Shown here: in pieces, positions 52,235-60,957 of the stretch | Layout: each line of letters begins with the position of its first letter | Numbering within the stretch: position 1 is the stretch's first letter | NCBI RefSeq assembly: GCF_001557115.1 | Contig: NZ_LSKQ01000202.1 | Coordinates: 1 to 64,000 of the forward strand | Length of the DNA: 64,000 bases | Direction of reading: 5' to 3' | From: Erythrobacter sp. CCH5-A1 | Lineage (GTDB): Bacteria; Pseudomonadota; Alphaproteobacteria; Sphingomonadales; Sphingomonadaceae | The notes under the pieces: generated by a model | Database searches by the model: none | What the model was told of the DNA's origin: nothing | The model's input: the letters and a program-made list of their open reading frames with translations, nothing else | Position numbers and translations under genes: made by a program

Positions 52235-53766
52235 GCCGCCTCGGCCAGCCGCGCGGCTTCGCGCATCAGGTAGTCGCGGTGGCCGGGCATGGTCGCGACC
52301 TCGCCCGCCACGGCCATGCGCAGGCGCTCGGTGGCGCGGGCGAGAGCATCGGGCGCGATGATCGCAGCGCGGGGGTCGTGGGCCTCGGGCAGCATCCCCT
52401 GCCCGACATAGACCGCGATCCAGCTGGCATCGTAGAACAGCCCGTCTGAGTATTTCTCGATCCGCGCCGCGCGCCGCCACAGCTCGAGCTTGCCCGCGAG
52501 GCTATCGGGCACCCGCATCGTCCTCACATGGTTCCAGAACTCGGAATCGGCGCGCGTGGTGGCGTGGTAGTGGAGGATCAGGAAATCGCGCACCCGGTCA
52601 TATTCCATGTCGACCAGCCGGTTAAACTCGTCGCGGTCGCGTGGGTCGACTGTGCCGCCCACAGGGAACAGCTCGATAAGATAGGTGATCGCCATTTGCG
52701 CGAGGTAGATCGAGGTCGATTCCAGCGGTTCGAGGAAGCCGCTCGCAAGCCCCACGCCGATGACATTGTGGCTCCATGAGCGCGAACGCCGACCGGGGCG
52801 GAATTTCAGGATGCGAGGGGTCGCCAGAGGCGTGCCCTCGGCGGCCGCGATGATCGCCTCGCAGGCCTGCTCCTCGCTGATATGCGCGCTGGAGAAGACG
52901 TAGCCGTTGCCCATCCGGTGCTGGAGCGGGATCTGCCAGCGCCAGCCGGCGGGCATGGCGGTGGCGGTGGTGTAGGGGCGAAGGTCTTGCGTCGCGTGCG
53001 TGCAGGGCATCGCCGCCGCGCGGTCGCAGGGGAGCCAGTGCGTCCAGTCCTCCCAGGCCTCGCCCAGCTCCTGCCCGAGCAGGATCGAGCGGAAGCCCGA
53101 GCAATCGACGAACAGGTCGCCCGTGATCCGGCGGCCATCGGCCAGCACCAGCGCGACCACATCGCCGCTGACCGCATCGCGCTCGACGCTGACAACGCGG
53201 CCCTCGTGCCGCACCACCCCGATGCCGCGTGCGAAATCGCGCATGAAGGGGCCGAACAATGTCGCGTCGAACTGGTAGGCATAGCCGTAGGTCGAGGCGA
53301 GTCCGTCCCCTTGCGCGGGCGGTCGGAAGCGATTGGCCTTGGCCGCCGCGACCGCGAGCGAATAATCGCCGATCTCGCGCGCCATGCCGTGGCGGGCGAG
53401 CTCCAGCCACCAGTGGTGGAAGCCCACCCCCTGCACCTCCTCGCCGAAAGAGCCGAAGGGGTGGATGTAGCTTTCCCCGATCCGCCCGAAATCGCGGAAG
53501 TCGATCCCCAGCTTGTACGTTGCGTGAGTGGCCTTCATGAAGGCTGCCTCGTCGATCCCGAGCTTCTCGACGAAGCCGCGGATGTGGGGAAGCGTCGCCT
53601 CCCCCACCCCGACGATGCCAATCTCCTCGCTCTCGACCAGTTGCACGGAGGCAATGCCGGGGAGCAGCCTGGCGATCCCTGCCGCGGTCATCCACCCGGC
53701 GGTGCCGCCGCCCAGGACGACGACGCGAACGGGGTCCTTGGCGGGCTTGGGGGCGTCTTGCATCAT
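52231..53766 (-). CDS. Flavin-dependent tryptophan halogenase-like protein 3
   Basis: Encodes 511 residues: FAD loop VVLGGGTAGWM, catalytic Lys85 in TYKLGIDF, WRWQIP motif and LEPLESTSIYL, so the machinery is intact. Start at 53766 or 53763 (double ATG); GGAGG fits the second better. It is upstream of and coupled to the degenerate paralogue, and 25 bases downstream of the MFS transporter on the same strand, so the three genes may be one operon. Confidence 0.88.
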   Translation of the reverse strand: MMQDAPKPAKDPVRVVVLGGGTAGWMTAAGIARLLPGIASVQLVESEEIGIVGVGEATLPHIRGFVEKLGIDEAAFMKATHATYKLGIDFRDFGRIGESYIHPFGSFGEEVQGVGFHHWWLELARHGMAREIGDYSLAVAAAKANRFRPPAQGDGLASTYGYAYQFDATLFGPFMRDFARGIGVVRHEGRVVSVERDAVSGDVVALVLADGRRITGDLFVDCSGFRSILLGQELGEAWEDWTHWLPCDRAAAMPCTHATQDLRPYTTATAMPAGWRWQIPLQHRMGNGYVFSSAHISEEQACEAIIAAAEGTPLATPRILKFRPGRRSRSWSHNVIGVGLASGFLEPLESTSIYLAQMAITYLIELFPVGGTVDPRDRDEFNRLVDMEYDRVRDFLILHYHATTRADSEFWNHVRTMRVPDSLAGKLELWRRAARIEKYSDGLFYDASWIAVYVGQGMLPEAHDPRAAIIAPDALARATERLRMAVAGEVATMPGHRDYLMREAARLAEAA

Positions 53767-53791
53767 GGCCTCCACGCTACCACCGCAAGGC

Positions 53792-55192
53792 TCAGCCCAC
53801 CATCTCCTCGAGTTCCTTGCCCTTCGTCTCGGTGATGAACTTCGACACGAGGAAGAAGCTGATCGCCGCACTCACCGTGTAGAACAGGTAGGTGGGCGCA
53901 AGGCCGAGCCCGCTCGCCATGTCGGGGAAGGTCTGCACCACGGCGTAGTTCGCGCCCCACTGCGCCAGCCCCGCCACCGCCAGCGCCGATCCGCGCATCT
54001 GGTTGGGGAACATCTCGCCCAGCATCACCCACATCACCGGGCCCCAGCTGAAGTTGAAGAAGATGACGTAGAGATTGGCCGCGACCAGCGCGGTCCAGCC
54101 CGCGCTTTCGCTCAGCAAGAGGTTGCCCGCCGCATCGGTGCCCGCACCCGAAAAGGCCCAGGTCATCGCACCGAGCGTCGCCGCCATACCCGCCGAGCCG
54201 ATCAGGAGCAGCGGCTTTCTCCCGATCCGGTCGATCAGCACCAGCGCGGCAAACACCGCCGCGATCGAGGCGAGGCCGGAGATGATGTTGCGCTCCAGTG
54301 CCACTTCCTCGGACACGCCCGCCAGCCGCCACAGCGTCTCGCCATAATAGAAGATCACGTTGATCCCGACGAATTGCTGGAAGGTCGCAAGCAGGATGCC
54401 AGCCCACACGATCGGGCGGAAGATCGTGCCCTTGGCCAGCACGTCGGACAGACGCGGGCGGTGGTCGCCCGCGAAGGAGGCGCGGATCTCGTCCACCTTG
54501 CGCGCGGCTTCATCGGATCCGAACAGGCGGGTCAGCACCTTGCGCGCCTCGTCGTCCTGGCCGCGGTTGACGAGGTAGCGCGGGCTCTCCGGGATGAACA
54601 GCAGCGCCACGAGGAACACCGCCGCGGGCGCGGCCTGTGCGAGGTACATCCAGCGCCATGCGGGCTTGCCGGCGACGTCGCCGAGCGAATCGCCCGCAGC
54701 CTGCGCGAGGAAATAGTTGACGAGGAAGGCGGCGGTCAGTCCGGTGATGATCATCACCTGCTGCACCGTCGTCAGCCGCCCGCGGATCTTCGCCGGAGCG
54801 ACTTCAGAGATGTAGAGCGGCGAGAGCACCGAGGCCGCGCCCACCGCCACGCCGCCGGCAAAGCGCGCGATCACGAACAGGATGTGGCTCGCCGTCTCGC
54901 CCTGCACGATCGCGCCGACGAGGAACAGCAGCGCGGCGATCACCATCACGCGCTTGCGGCCCAGCGCATCGGCGAGCCTTCCGGCGAGGAACGCGCCCAC
55001 CGCGCAGCCGATCAGCAGCGAGCCGACCGTGAAGCCCAGCCCCTTGTCGTCAAGCGCGAAGGCTTCCTTCAGCCCCGCCTGAGTCCCGTTCACCGCTCCG
55101 CTGTCATATCCGAACAGCAACCCGCCGATGGTCGCCACCGCGACGATGGCGGAAATCAGCGCCATGTTGGCGCTGCCCCGTGTGTCTTCCAA
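53792..55192 (-). CDS. Sugar-porter MFS transporter (XylE/GalP-like)
   Basis: Encodes 466 residues with 12 predicted membrane spans. Sugar-porter signatures are GRLADALGRKRVM, PESPRYLVNRG, DRIGRKPLLL, GPVMWVMLGEMFPNQMRG and the ending FITETKGKELEEM. It is likely a proton symporter for xylose or another monosaccharide. I chose TTG 55192 because GGGAGAGGG, the recurring ribosome site of this locus, lies just upstream and the product starts MEDTRGSANMALIS; ATG 55213 would add 7 residues. It diverges from the dehydrogenase gene across operator g. Confidence 0.9.
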   Translation of the reverse strand: MEDTRGSANMALISAIVAVATIGGLLFGYDSGAVNGTQAGLKEAFALDDKGLGFTVGSLLIGCAVGAFLAGRLADALGRKRVMVIAALLFLVGAIVQGETASHILFVIARFAGGVAVGAASVLSPLYISEVAPAKIRGRLTTVQQVMIITGLTAAFLVNYFLAQAAGDSLGDVAGKPAWRWMYLAQAAPAAVFLVALLFIPESPRYLVNRGQDDEARKVLTRLFGSDEAARKVDEIRASFAGDHRPRLSDVLAKGTIFRPIVWAGILLATFQQFVGINVIFYYGETLWRLAGVSEEVALERNIISGLASIAAVFAALVLIDRIGRKPLLLIGSAGMAATLGAMTWAFSGAGTDAAGNLLLSESAGWTALVAANLYVIFFNFSWGPVMWVMLGEMFPNQMRGSALAVAGLAQWGANYAVVQTFPDMASGLGLAPTYLFYTVSAAISFFLVSKFITETKGKELEEMVG

Positions 55193-55234
55193 GATCCCTC
55201 TCCCCGCTTGCATGGTTACAACCCATGCCAGTCA

Positions 55235-55248
55235 TGTTAGCGCTACCT
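55235..55248. promoter_or_regulatory. LacI-type operator site g, between the transporter and dehydrogenase genes
   Basis: TGTTAGCGCTACCT matches the set except for the last base. It lies in the divergent region, 43 bases from the transporter start and about 70 from the dehydrogenase start. Confidence 0.82.
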
Positions 55249-55316
55249 TTGACCGAAAATCACGCTATGGCAAGCGTCGTTTTCACAAGAGATTCGCGAA
55301 AGTGCGGGAGAGAATG

Positions 55317-56882
55317 ATGATGTTGACGGGACGGAACCTGATCGCGGGCGCATGGCGCGAAGGCGAGCGCCACTTTGCTGCGCGCGAGGCGGCGAGCGGT
55401 GCTGATCTCGAGCCTGCCTTCGCCGAAGGCTCCGCCGCCGATGTCGCCGATGCCTGCGCCGCTGCCGCTGCTGCACAAGGCACCTATGCTGCGCTCCCCC
55501 TTGCGACGCGCGCCGCGTTCCTGCGGCTGATGGCGGACAAGATCGACGCTTTGGGCGACACGCTCACCCAACGCGCCATGCTCGAAAGCGGCCTCCCCGA
55601 AGCGCGCCTCAATGGCGAGCGCGGACGCACCGTGGGCCAGCTGCGCCTGTTTGCCGACGAAGTCGAGAACGGCGGCTGGCAGGGTCTGCGCATCGATCAC
55701 GCGCAGCCCGACCGCGCCCCGCTGCCCAAGCCCGATTTGAGGATGCGCAACGTCCCCCTCGGCCCCGTGGCCGTGTTCGGCGCGTCGAACTTCCCGCTGG
55801 CCTTCTCGGTTGCGGGCGGAGACACGGCCTCCGCGCTCGCGGCGGGGTGCTGCGTCGTGGTCAAGGGCCATCCGGCGCACCCCGGCACCTCGGAACTGGT
55901 CGCGGGCGCGATCCTCGAGGCCGTGCGCGAGGCGGGCCTGCCCGAGGGGGTATTCAGCCTCGTCAACGGCACCGCCAATGCGCTTGGCGAAGCGCTGGTG
56001 AAGGACCCGCGCATCGCTGCGGTCGGCTTCACCGGCTCGCGCGCGGGGGGCCTCGCGCTGATGGGCCACGCCGCCGCGCGCCCCGTGCCGATCCCGGTCT
56101 ATGCCGAGATGAGCAGCGTCAATCCGGTGGTACTGATGCCCGCCCGGCTCGAGGAAGCCGCCGAGGCGCTGGCGAGCGCCTATGTCGGATCGCTGTCGCT
56201 GGGCGCGGGCCAGTTCTGCACTAATCCGGGCATCTTGTTGGCCGTCGAGAGCGAGGCGACGCAGCGCTTCATCGCCGCCGTCGGCGCAGCGCTACCTGCC
56301 GTGCCCGCGCAAACCATGCTGACCGCGGGCATCCAGAGCGCCTACGCCAAGGGGATCGAAGCGATCGCAGGCCACGGCGCGACGCTGGTCGGCGCCGGCG
56401 CGGATGGCTCTGCCGCCTGCGGGCGGGCGCAGGTCTTCACCGTCAGCGGTGCGGACTTCCGGGCCAACCCGGCGCTCGGCCACGAAGTGTTCGGCCCCTC
56501 CTCGATCATCGTCACCTGCGCCGACTTGGCCGAGGTTGCGGCGATCCTCGAAGGGATGGAAGGCCAGCTCACCGCGACGCTCCACATGGCTTCCGCAGAT
56601 CACGAGGCGGCGCGCAACCTCCTCCCGATCCTCGAGAACCGCGCGGGGCGGATCATCGCCAATGCCTGGCCCACGGGCGTCGAGGTGACCCACGCGATGG
56701 TTCACGGCGGCCCCTTCCCCGCCACCTCCGACGGGCGCAGCACCTCGGTCGGGACGCTGGCGATCGCGCGCTTCCTGCGGCCCGTCAGCTACCAGGACCT
56801 GCCTGCCGCACTTCTCCCAAAGGCGCTGCTCGACGGGCCGAGCACGGTGCTAAGGCGGGTCGACGGGCGTTATGAGGCGTGA
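55317..56882 (+). CDS. xylA: 2-oxoglutarate semialdehyde dehydrogenase (2,5-dioxovalerate dehydrogenase)
   Basis: Encodes about 521 residues of the aldehyde dehydrogenase superfamily, KGSADH-like branch: N-terminal LTGRNLIAGAWR, GASNFPLAFSVAGGDTASAL, general base Glu in VYAEMSSVNPV and nucleophile Cys in GAGQFCTNPGI. It performs the last Weimberg step, giving 2-oxoglutarate. Three consecutive ATGs (55314, 55317, 55320) follow GGGAG at 55306-55310; the middle one has the best spacing. It is in a different branch from the Caulobacter XylA, as far as I can judge, so the symbol denotes role. Confidence 0.88.
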   Translation: MMLTGRNLIAGAWREGERHFAAREAASGADLEPAFAEGSAADVADACAAAAAAQGTYAALPLATRAAFLRLMADKIDALGDTLTQRAMLESGLPEARLNGERGRTVGQLRLFADEVENGGWQGLRIDHAQPDRAPLPKPDLRMRNVPLGPVAVFGASNFPLAFSVAGGDTASALAAGCCVVVKGHPAHPGTSELVAGAILEAVREAGLPEGVFSLVNGTANALGEALVKDPRIAAVGFTGSRAGGLALMGHAAARPVPIPVYAEMSSVNPVVLMPARLEEAAEALASAYVGSLSLGAGQFCTNPGILLAVESEATQRFIAAVGAALPAVPAQTMLTAGIQSAYAKGIEAIAGHGATLVGAGADGSAACGRAQVFTVSGADFRANPALGHEVFGPSSIIVTCADLAEVAAILEGMEGQLTATLHMASADHEAARNLLPILENRAGRIIANAWPTGVEVTHAMVHGGPFPATSDGRSTSVGTLAIARFLRPVSYQDLPAALLPKALLDGPSTVLRRVDGRYEA

Positions 56883-56911
56883 AAGGTGACGGGCGGATGG
56901 GAGTGCGAGGC

Positions 56912-58108
56912 ATGACACGCAGGCAGGCAATCGAAGCGGGCACCGCTGCAGCGGCAGCGATGGCGGCAAGCGGCGCGTTGGCAAAGGGCCCCGCGGCGGT
57001 GGCGAAGGGCCAGCCGCTCCCTGAAGGCGTTACGCTTCCCGCCACGCCCCCGCCCGCGCCGCGCCCGGGCAGCGTCGGCTTCGCGATCATCGGGCTGGGC
57101 GATTACGCGCTCAAGCAGATCATGCCGCGTTTCGCCCAGTCGCAGCGCTGCCATATCGCCGCGCTGGTCTCGGGCAATCCCGACAAGCTCGCGCGGGTGG
57201 GCGAGGCCTACGGCGTGCCCGCGAGCGCCCGCTATTCCTACGAAAGCTTCGCCGAAATCGCCGCCAACCCTGCCGTCGAGGCGGTCTACATCATCCTGCC
57301 CACCGGCCTCCACGCCGAATGGGCTGAGCGTGCCTTCGCGGCCGGCAAGCACGTCATGTGCGAAAAGCCGATGGCGCTCTCGGCCGCCGAGTGCGAGCGG
57401 ATGATCGCCGCCAGCGAGCGCGCGAAGCGGAAGCTGATGATCGGCTACCGTTGCCATTTCGAACCCTTCAACCGCGCCGCGATGGAGCTGACCGCCACCA
57501 AAGCGCTGGGCGACTTGCGGCTTATCCGCACCGAGCATTCCTACCGCCTCGGGCCAGACACACCTGCCACCAACTGGCGCATTGCCGCGGCCCAGACCGG
57601 CGGCGGACCGCTCGAGGATTACGGGATCTACGGGCTGCAAGCCGCGCTCTACCTCTCGGGTGAGATGCCCGAACGGCTGAGCGCGTCCGCCTTCCGGCCT
57701 GAGGGCGACCCGCGCTTTGCCGAGGTCTTCGCCCATGTCGCGGTGCAGATGCACTTCCCCTCCGGCGCGGTGGCGCAGGTCGTCACCTCCTACGATTCGG
57801 CCGGGATCAACATGGTCGAGGCGCGCGGGACTGCGGGCGCGCTCAGGATGCATCCGGCAACCGGCTATGGCGGCAATACGCTGGTGGTCGAGAACGGGCG
57901 CGAGCGCCGCACCTTGGAGCCGGGCGATCCCGAAGTGCAGTTCGCCGCGATGCTCGATCACCTCGCTGCCGCCGTGCGCGAGGGCGCGGTCGTCATCACC
58001 CCGGGCGAGATGGGCCTGCGCGATCTGCGGCTGATGGAGGCGGTCTACGCCTCGGCCGCAAGCGGACGCAGCGTGGCGCTGAACCCCGACGGCACGATGC
58101 GCGGCTGA
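56912..58108 (+). CDS. Tat-exported Gfo/Idh/MocA oxidoreductase (glucose-fructose or aldose-aldose oxidoreductase type)
   Basis: Encodes 398 residues. The leader [20 protein letters not shown] carries twin arginines and ends near ALAKG. The Rossmann domain starts GFAIIGLGDYALKQIMPRF; the family EKP motif is CEKPMALSAAE, and GYRCHFEPFN is the GFOR-type YR...FN segment. Exported relatives hold NADP(H) tightly and oxidise aldoses to lactones in the periplasm. ATG 56912 was chosen for the Tat leader; the frame is open to a GTG at 56879 overlapping the upstream stop. Confidence 0.86.
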   Translation: MTRRQAIEAGTAAAAAMAASGALAKGPAAVAKGQPLPEGVTLPATPPPAPRPGSVGFAIIGLGDYALKQIMPRFAQSQRCHIAALVSGNPDKLARVGEAYGVPASARYSYESFAEIAANPAVEAVYIILPTGLHAEWAERAFAAGKHVMCEKPMALSAAECERMIAASERAKRKLMIGYRCHFEPFNRAAMELTATKALGDLRLIRTEHSYRLGPDTPATNWRIAAAQTGGGPLEDYGIYGLQAALYLSGEMPERLSASAFRPEGDPRFAEVFAHVAVQMHFPSGAVAQVVTSYDSAGINMVEARGTAGALRMHPATGYGGNTLVVENGRERRTLEPGDPEVQFAAMLDHLAAAVREGAVVITPGEMGLRDLRLMEAVYASAASGRSVALNPDGTMRG

Positions 58109-58119
58109 AGGGGGCGGGG

Positions 58120-58908
58120 CTAACCGGCCGAGAGCCCCGCAACCGCCTCCTCGAACGGCGCCTGGTCGACCGTGATCGCGCCCGAGCGCGGCCGGTCGAG
58201 ATCGAGGATCACGCCGAAAGCGAGCGCGATCAGCAGATAGAGCGTGGTCGAGGCGACCCGGTGCCGTGCCCGCGCCGCGGCGAGCGCATAGCCGAGCATC
58301 GCCGCAGAGATCGTCGCATAGACCGCCAGCAGCCACAGCACGCGCGCGGGCAGGTGCGCCTGGGCGAGCGCCTGGCGCCGCACCGCGCTGTCCTCGACCG
58401 CGTCATAAGCCCCTGCCAGCGCCACGGTGAGGGGGCCGGAGGGAAGCTCGCGCATCGCCGCGCGCACCTTGTTCGCGAGCGGCGCGCGCAGGACTGCTGC
58501 CCGCTCTTCGGCCGCGCGGCGCTCTGTCCCGTCGGCCATCTCCGCCGCGGCGAGCCGCGCTGCGGCATAGGCCTTGAGGTCCGCCTGAAGCGGCCCCGCG
58601 CGTTCCGGCGGCAGGCCCTCGGCAAGCATCGCCAGATAACCGACCGCGCTCGTCTCCTTGAGCATCAGCTCGCGGCGATCCTCCAGCCGGTCGAGCGCCA
58701 TCGAGAAGGAAAAGCCCATCAACAGCGCGAGCAGGCCGAGCACGCCCGAGAGGATGAACCCCTCGTCGCTCCCCGCCGCGTCAGCCTTGTCGCTGGCCGC
58801 CGGGCGCAGCCGGGCGTGAACCCTCAGGGCCAGCTCGTGTGCGGCGATCATCGCGACAAGCAGCGCCGGCACCAACACCAGCAGCGACAATGACCAGAAG
58901 CCGTCCAC
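58120..58908 (-). CDS. DUF4239 membrane protein (bestrophin-like)
   Basis: Encodes 262 residues from a GTG preceded by GGGGGG. There are two membrane helices near the N-terminus (LSLLVLVPALLVAMIAA and FILSGVLGLLALLMGFSFSM), a soluble helical stretch beginning DRLEDRRELMLKETSAVG, and two C-terminal helices (VLWLLAVYATISAAMLGYAL, TLYLLIALAFGVILDLDRP). This arrangement with the EDRR...E..A segment fits DUF4239. Function unknown. It is convergent with the oxidoreductase gene. Confidence 0.82.
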   Translation of the reverse strand: MDGFWSLSLLVLVPALLVAMIAAHELALRVHARLRPAASDKADAAGSDEGFILSGVLGLLALLMGFSFSMALDRLEDRRELMLKETSAVGYLAMLAEGLPPERAGPLQADLKAYAAARLAAAEMADGTERRAAEERAAVLRAPLANKVRAAMRELPSGPLTVALAGAYDAVEDSAVRRQALAQAHLPARVLWLLAVYATISAAMLGYALAAARARHRVASTTLYLLIALAFGVILDLDRPRSGAITVDQAPFEEAVAGLSAG

Positions 58909-59300
58909 AATACCCCCCAAAAAACCGGCCCACCTCGACGAGACAAGAGTAAAGGCCGGATGCCCGCCCTGTGAGCGCCGCCCGTGCCTATCATCGCGCA
59001 ATGTCATGGGGAATCCCCTTGATCGTGGGCGGCGCGAAAGCCCTTGCCGGTCCCCGGTGAACCTTTCGTCGAAAAAGCGTCACGTTTCGTCGGCTCCATG
59101 GACCGCTGCCCCTCCGGCCTGCTAGCAATGGCGCAGCGGGGGAGCTGGCCTCACGGGAAGGGCCGTGCCGGGAACGGTCGTTCGGGCTTATGGCCCGTGG
59201 CCGCATCGTCCGGCAGCGCGTCTCCCCCGCTGCTGATCAATGGCCCGATTGCCTTCGGATCCCCCGAAGGACAGGGGCGGCCCGGGTGTGGAGCATAGAA
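58909..59300. other. Gap between the DUF4239 and TldD genes
   Basis: The 392 bases separate divergent genes. Short open frames here have no ribosome site and no family resemblance. Promoters for both flanking genes are expected but none could be assigned with confidence. Confidence 0.4.
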
Positions 59301-60935
59301 ATGGACCGAAGGGATTTCCTGGCGCTGAGTACGTTCTTCGCCGGAGCCACGCTGTCGCCATCCGTCTTCGGCAAGGCGATCGCCGCCGAACAGCTGCAGG
59401 ACGGGATCGACATCGCGGTCAAGAAGCGCCTTGCCGACGCAGCGCTCGGCGCGGCGACGGCGGCAGGGGCAAGCTATTGCGACGTGCGCGTCGGGCGCTA
59501 CCTGCGCCAGTTCGTCATCACCCGCGACCGCAATGTCGAGAACATCGTCAACACCGAATCGACCGGCACCGGCGTGCGCGTGATCGCTGATGGCTCGTGG
59601 GGTTTTGCCGCGACCGGCACGATGACCGAGGACGCGGTCGCCGAGGCCGCCCGTCAGGCGACCGCGATGGCCAAGGCCAATGCCCGGATCAACGCCCAGC
59701 CGGTCAAGCTCGCCCCGACCCCGGGCGTGGGCGAGGTCAGCTGGCGCACCCCGATCAAGAAGAACGCCATGGAGGTGCCGATCGCCGACAAGGTGAACCT
59801 GCTCATGAGCGTCAACGAAGCGGCGCTCGGCGCAGGTGCGAATTTCGTCAATTCGCTGCTGTTCCTCGTCAACGAGCAGAAGTATTTCGCCTCGACCGAC
59901 GGGTCCTACATCGATCAGGACGTGCACCGCATCTGGGCGCCCTTCACCGTTACCGCAGTCGACACCACCACCGGCAAGTTCCGCTCGCGCGAGGGGCTTT
60001 CGGCACCGATGGGGCTGGGCTACGAATACATGGACGGCCGGAGCGAGGACAAGTTCGTCCTCTCCAACGGGCTCACCACCTACGGCAAGTCCTACGACAT
60101 GAAGGAGGACGCCATCGCCGCCGCCAGAGACGCGCGCGAGAAACTGAAGGCGCCTTCGGTGAAGCCTGGCAAGTACGATCTCGTGCTCGATCCCAATCAC
60201 CTTGGCCTCACGATCCACGAAAGCGTCGGCCATCCGCTCGAGCTCGACCGCGTGCTGGGCTACGAGGCGAATTACGCCGGCACCAGCTTCGCCACGCTCG
60301 ACAAGCGCGAGTCCGGGTTCAAATACGGCAGCGAGATCGTCAACCTGTTCGCCGACAAGACCCAGCCCGGATCGCTTGGCGCAGTCGGCTATGACGACGA
60401 GGGCGTGAAGACCAAGCGCTGGGATCTGGTCAAGGACGGCATCCTCGTCGACTACCAGACCATCCGCGATCAGGCGCACATCCTCGGCAAGAGCGAGAGC
60501 GATGGGTGCTGCTATGCCGATAGCTGGTCGACCGTGCAGTTCCAGCGCATGGCCAATGTGAGCCTCGCGCCGGGCAAGGAGAAGATGAGCCCCGAGGACA
60601 TGATCGCCGGTGTCGACAACGGCATCTACATCGCCGGGCGCGGCTCCTTCTCGATCGACCAGCAGCGCTACAACGCGCAGTTCGGCGGGACGGTGTTCTA
60701 CGAGATCAAGGGCGGCAAATTGGGCCCGATGATCGAGGACGTCGCCTACCAGATGCGCACCCCCGAATTCTGGGGCGCGTGTTCGGCGATCTGCGACGAG
60801 AGCGACTATCGCATGTTCGGTTCCTTCTTCGACGGCAAGGGCCAGCCGAGCCAGGTTTCGGCGGTCAGCCACGGTTCGTCGACCACCCGGTTCGACGGCA
60901 TCAACGTCATCAGCACCGCACGGTCGCTGGGTTAA
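59301..60935 (+). CDS. TldD-family metallopeptidase with twin-arginine leader
   Basis: Encodes 544 residues. The TldD metal motif HExxxH is IHESVGHPLE; the C-terminal part has the usual RGSFSIDQQRYNAQFGG and GACSAICDE. TldD pairs with TldE as a heterodimeric Zn protease that processes peptides. Unusually, the N-terminus MDRRDFLALSTFFAGATLSP followed by SVFGKAIAAE looks like a Tat signal. ATG 59301 was chosen because it begins this leader; the frame extends to 59190 without support. The partner gene follows 22 bases later. Confidence 0.9.
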   Translation: MDRRDFLALSTFFAGATLSPSVFGKAIAAEQLQDGIDIAVKKRLADAALGAATAAGASYCDVRVGRYLRQFVITRDRNVENIVNTESTGTGVRVIADGSWGFAATGTMTEDAVAEAARQATAMAKANARINAQPVKLAPTPGVGEVSWRTPIKKNAMEVPIADKVNLLMSVNEAALGAGANFVNSLLFLVNEQKYFASTDGSYIDQDVHRIWAPFTVTAVDTTTGKFRSREGLSAPMGLGYEYMDGRSEDKFVLSNGLTTYGKSYDMKEDAIAAARDAREKLKAPSVKPGKYDLVLDPNHLGLTIHESVGHPLELDRVLGYEANYAGTSFATLDKRESGFKYGSEIVNLFADKTQPGSLGAVGYDDEGVKTKRWDLVKDGILVDYQTIRDQAHILGKSESDGCCYADSWSTVQFQRMANVSLAPGKEKMSPEDMIAGVDNGIYIAGRGSFSIDQQRYNAQFGGTVFYEIKGGKLGPMIEDVAYQMRTPEFWGACSAICDESDYRMFGSFFDGKGQPSQVSAVSHGSSTTRFDGINVISTARSLG

Positions 60936-60957
60936 GCGCGCGCAGGAGACTTAAGAC

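Noticed and set aside
53775..53782. CGCTACCA, a half-match to the LacI-type operator, upstream of halogenase-like gene 3
   Set aside because: The other half of the palindrome is missing, so it was not counted as an operator.
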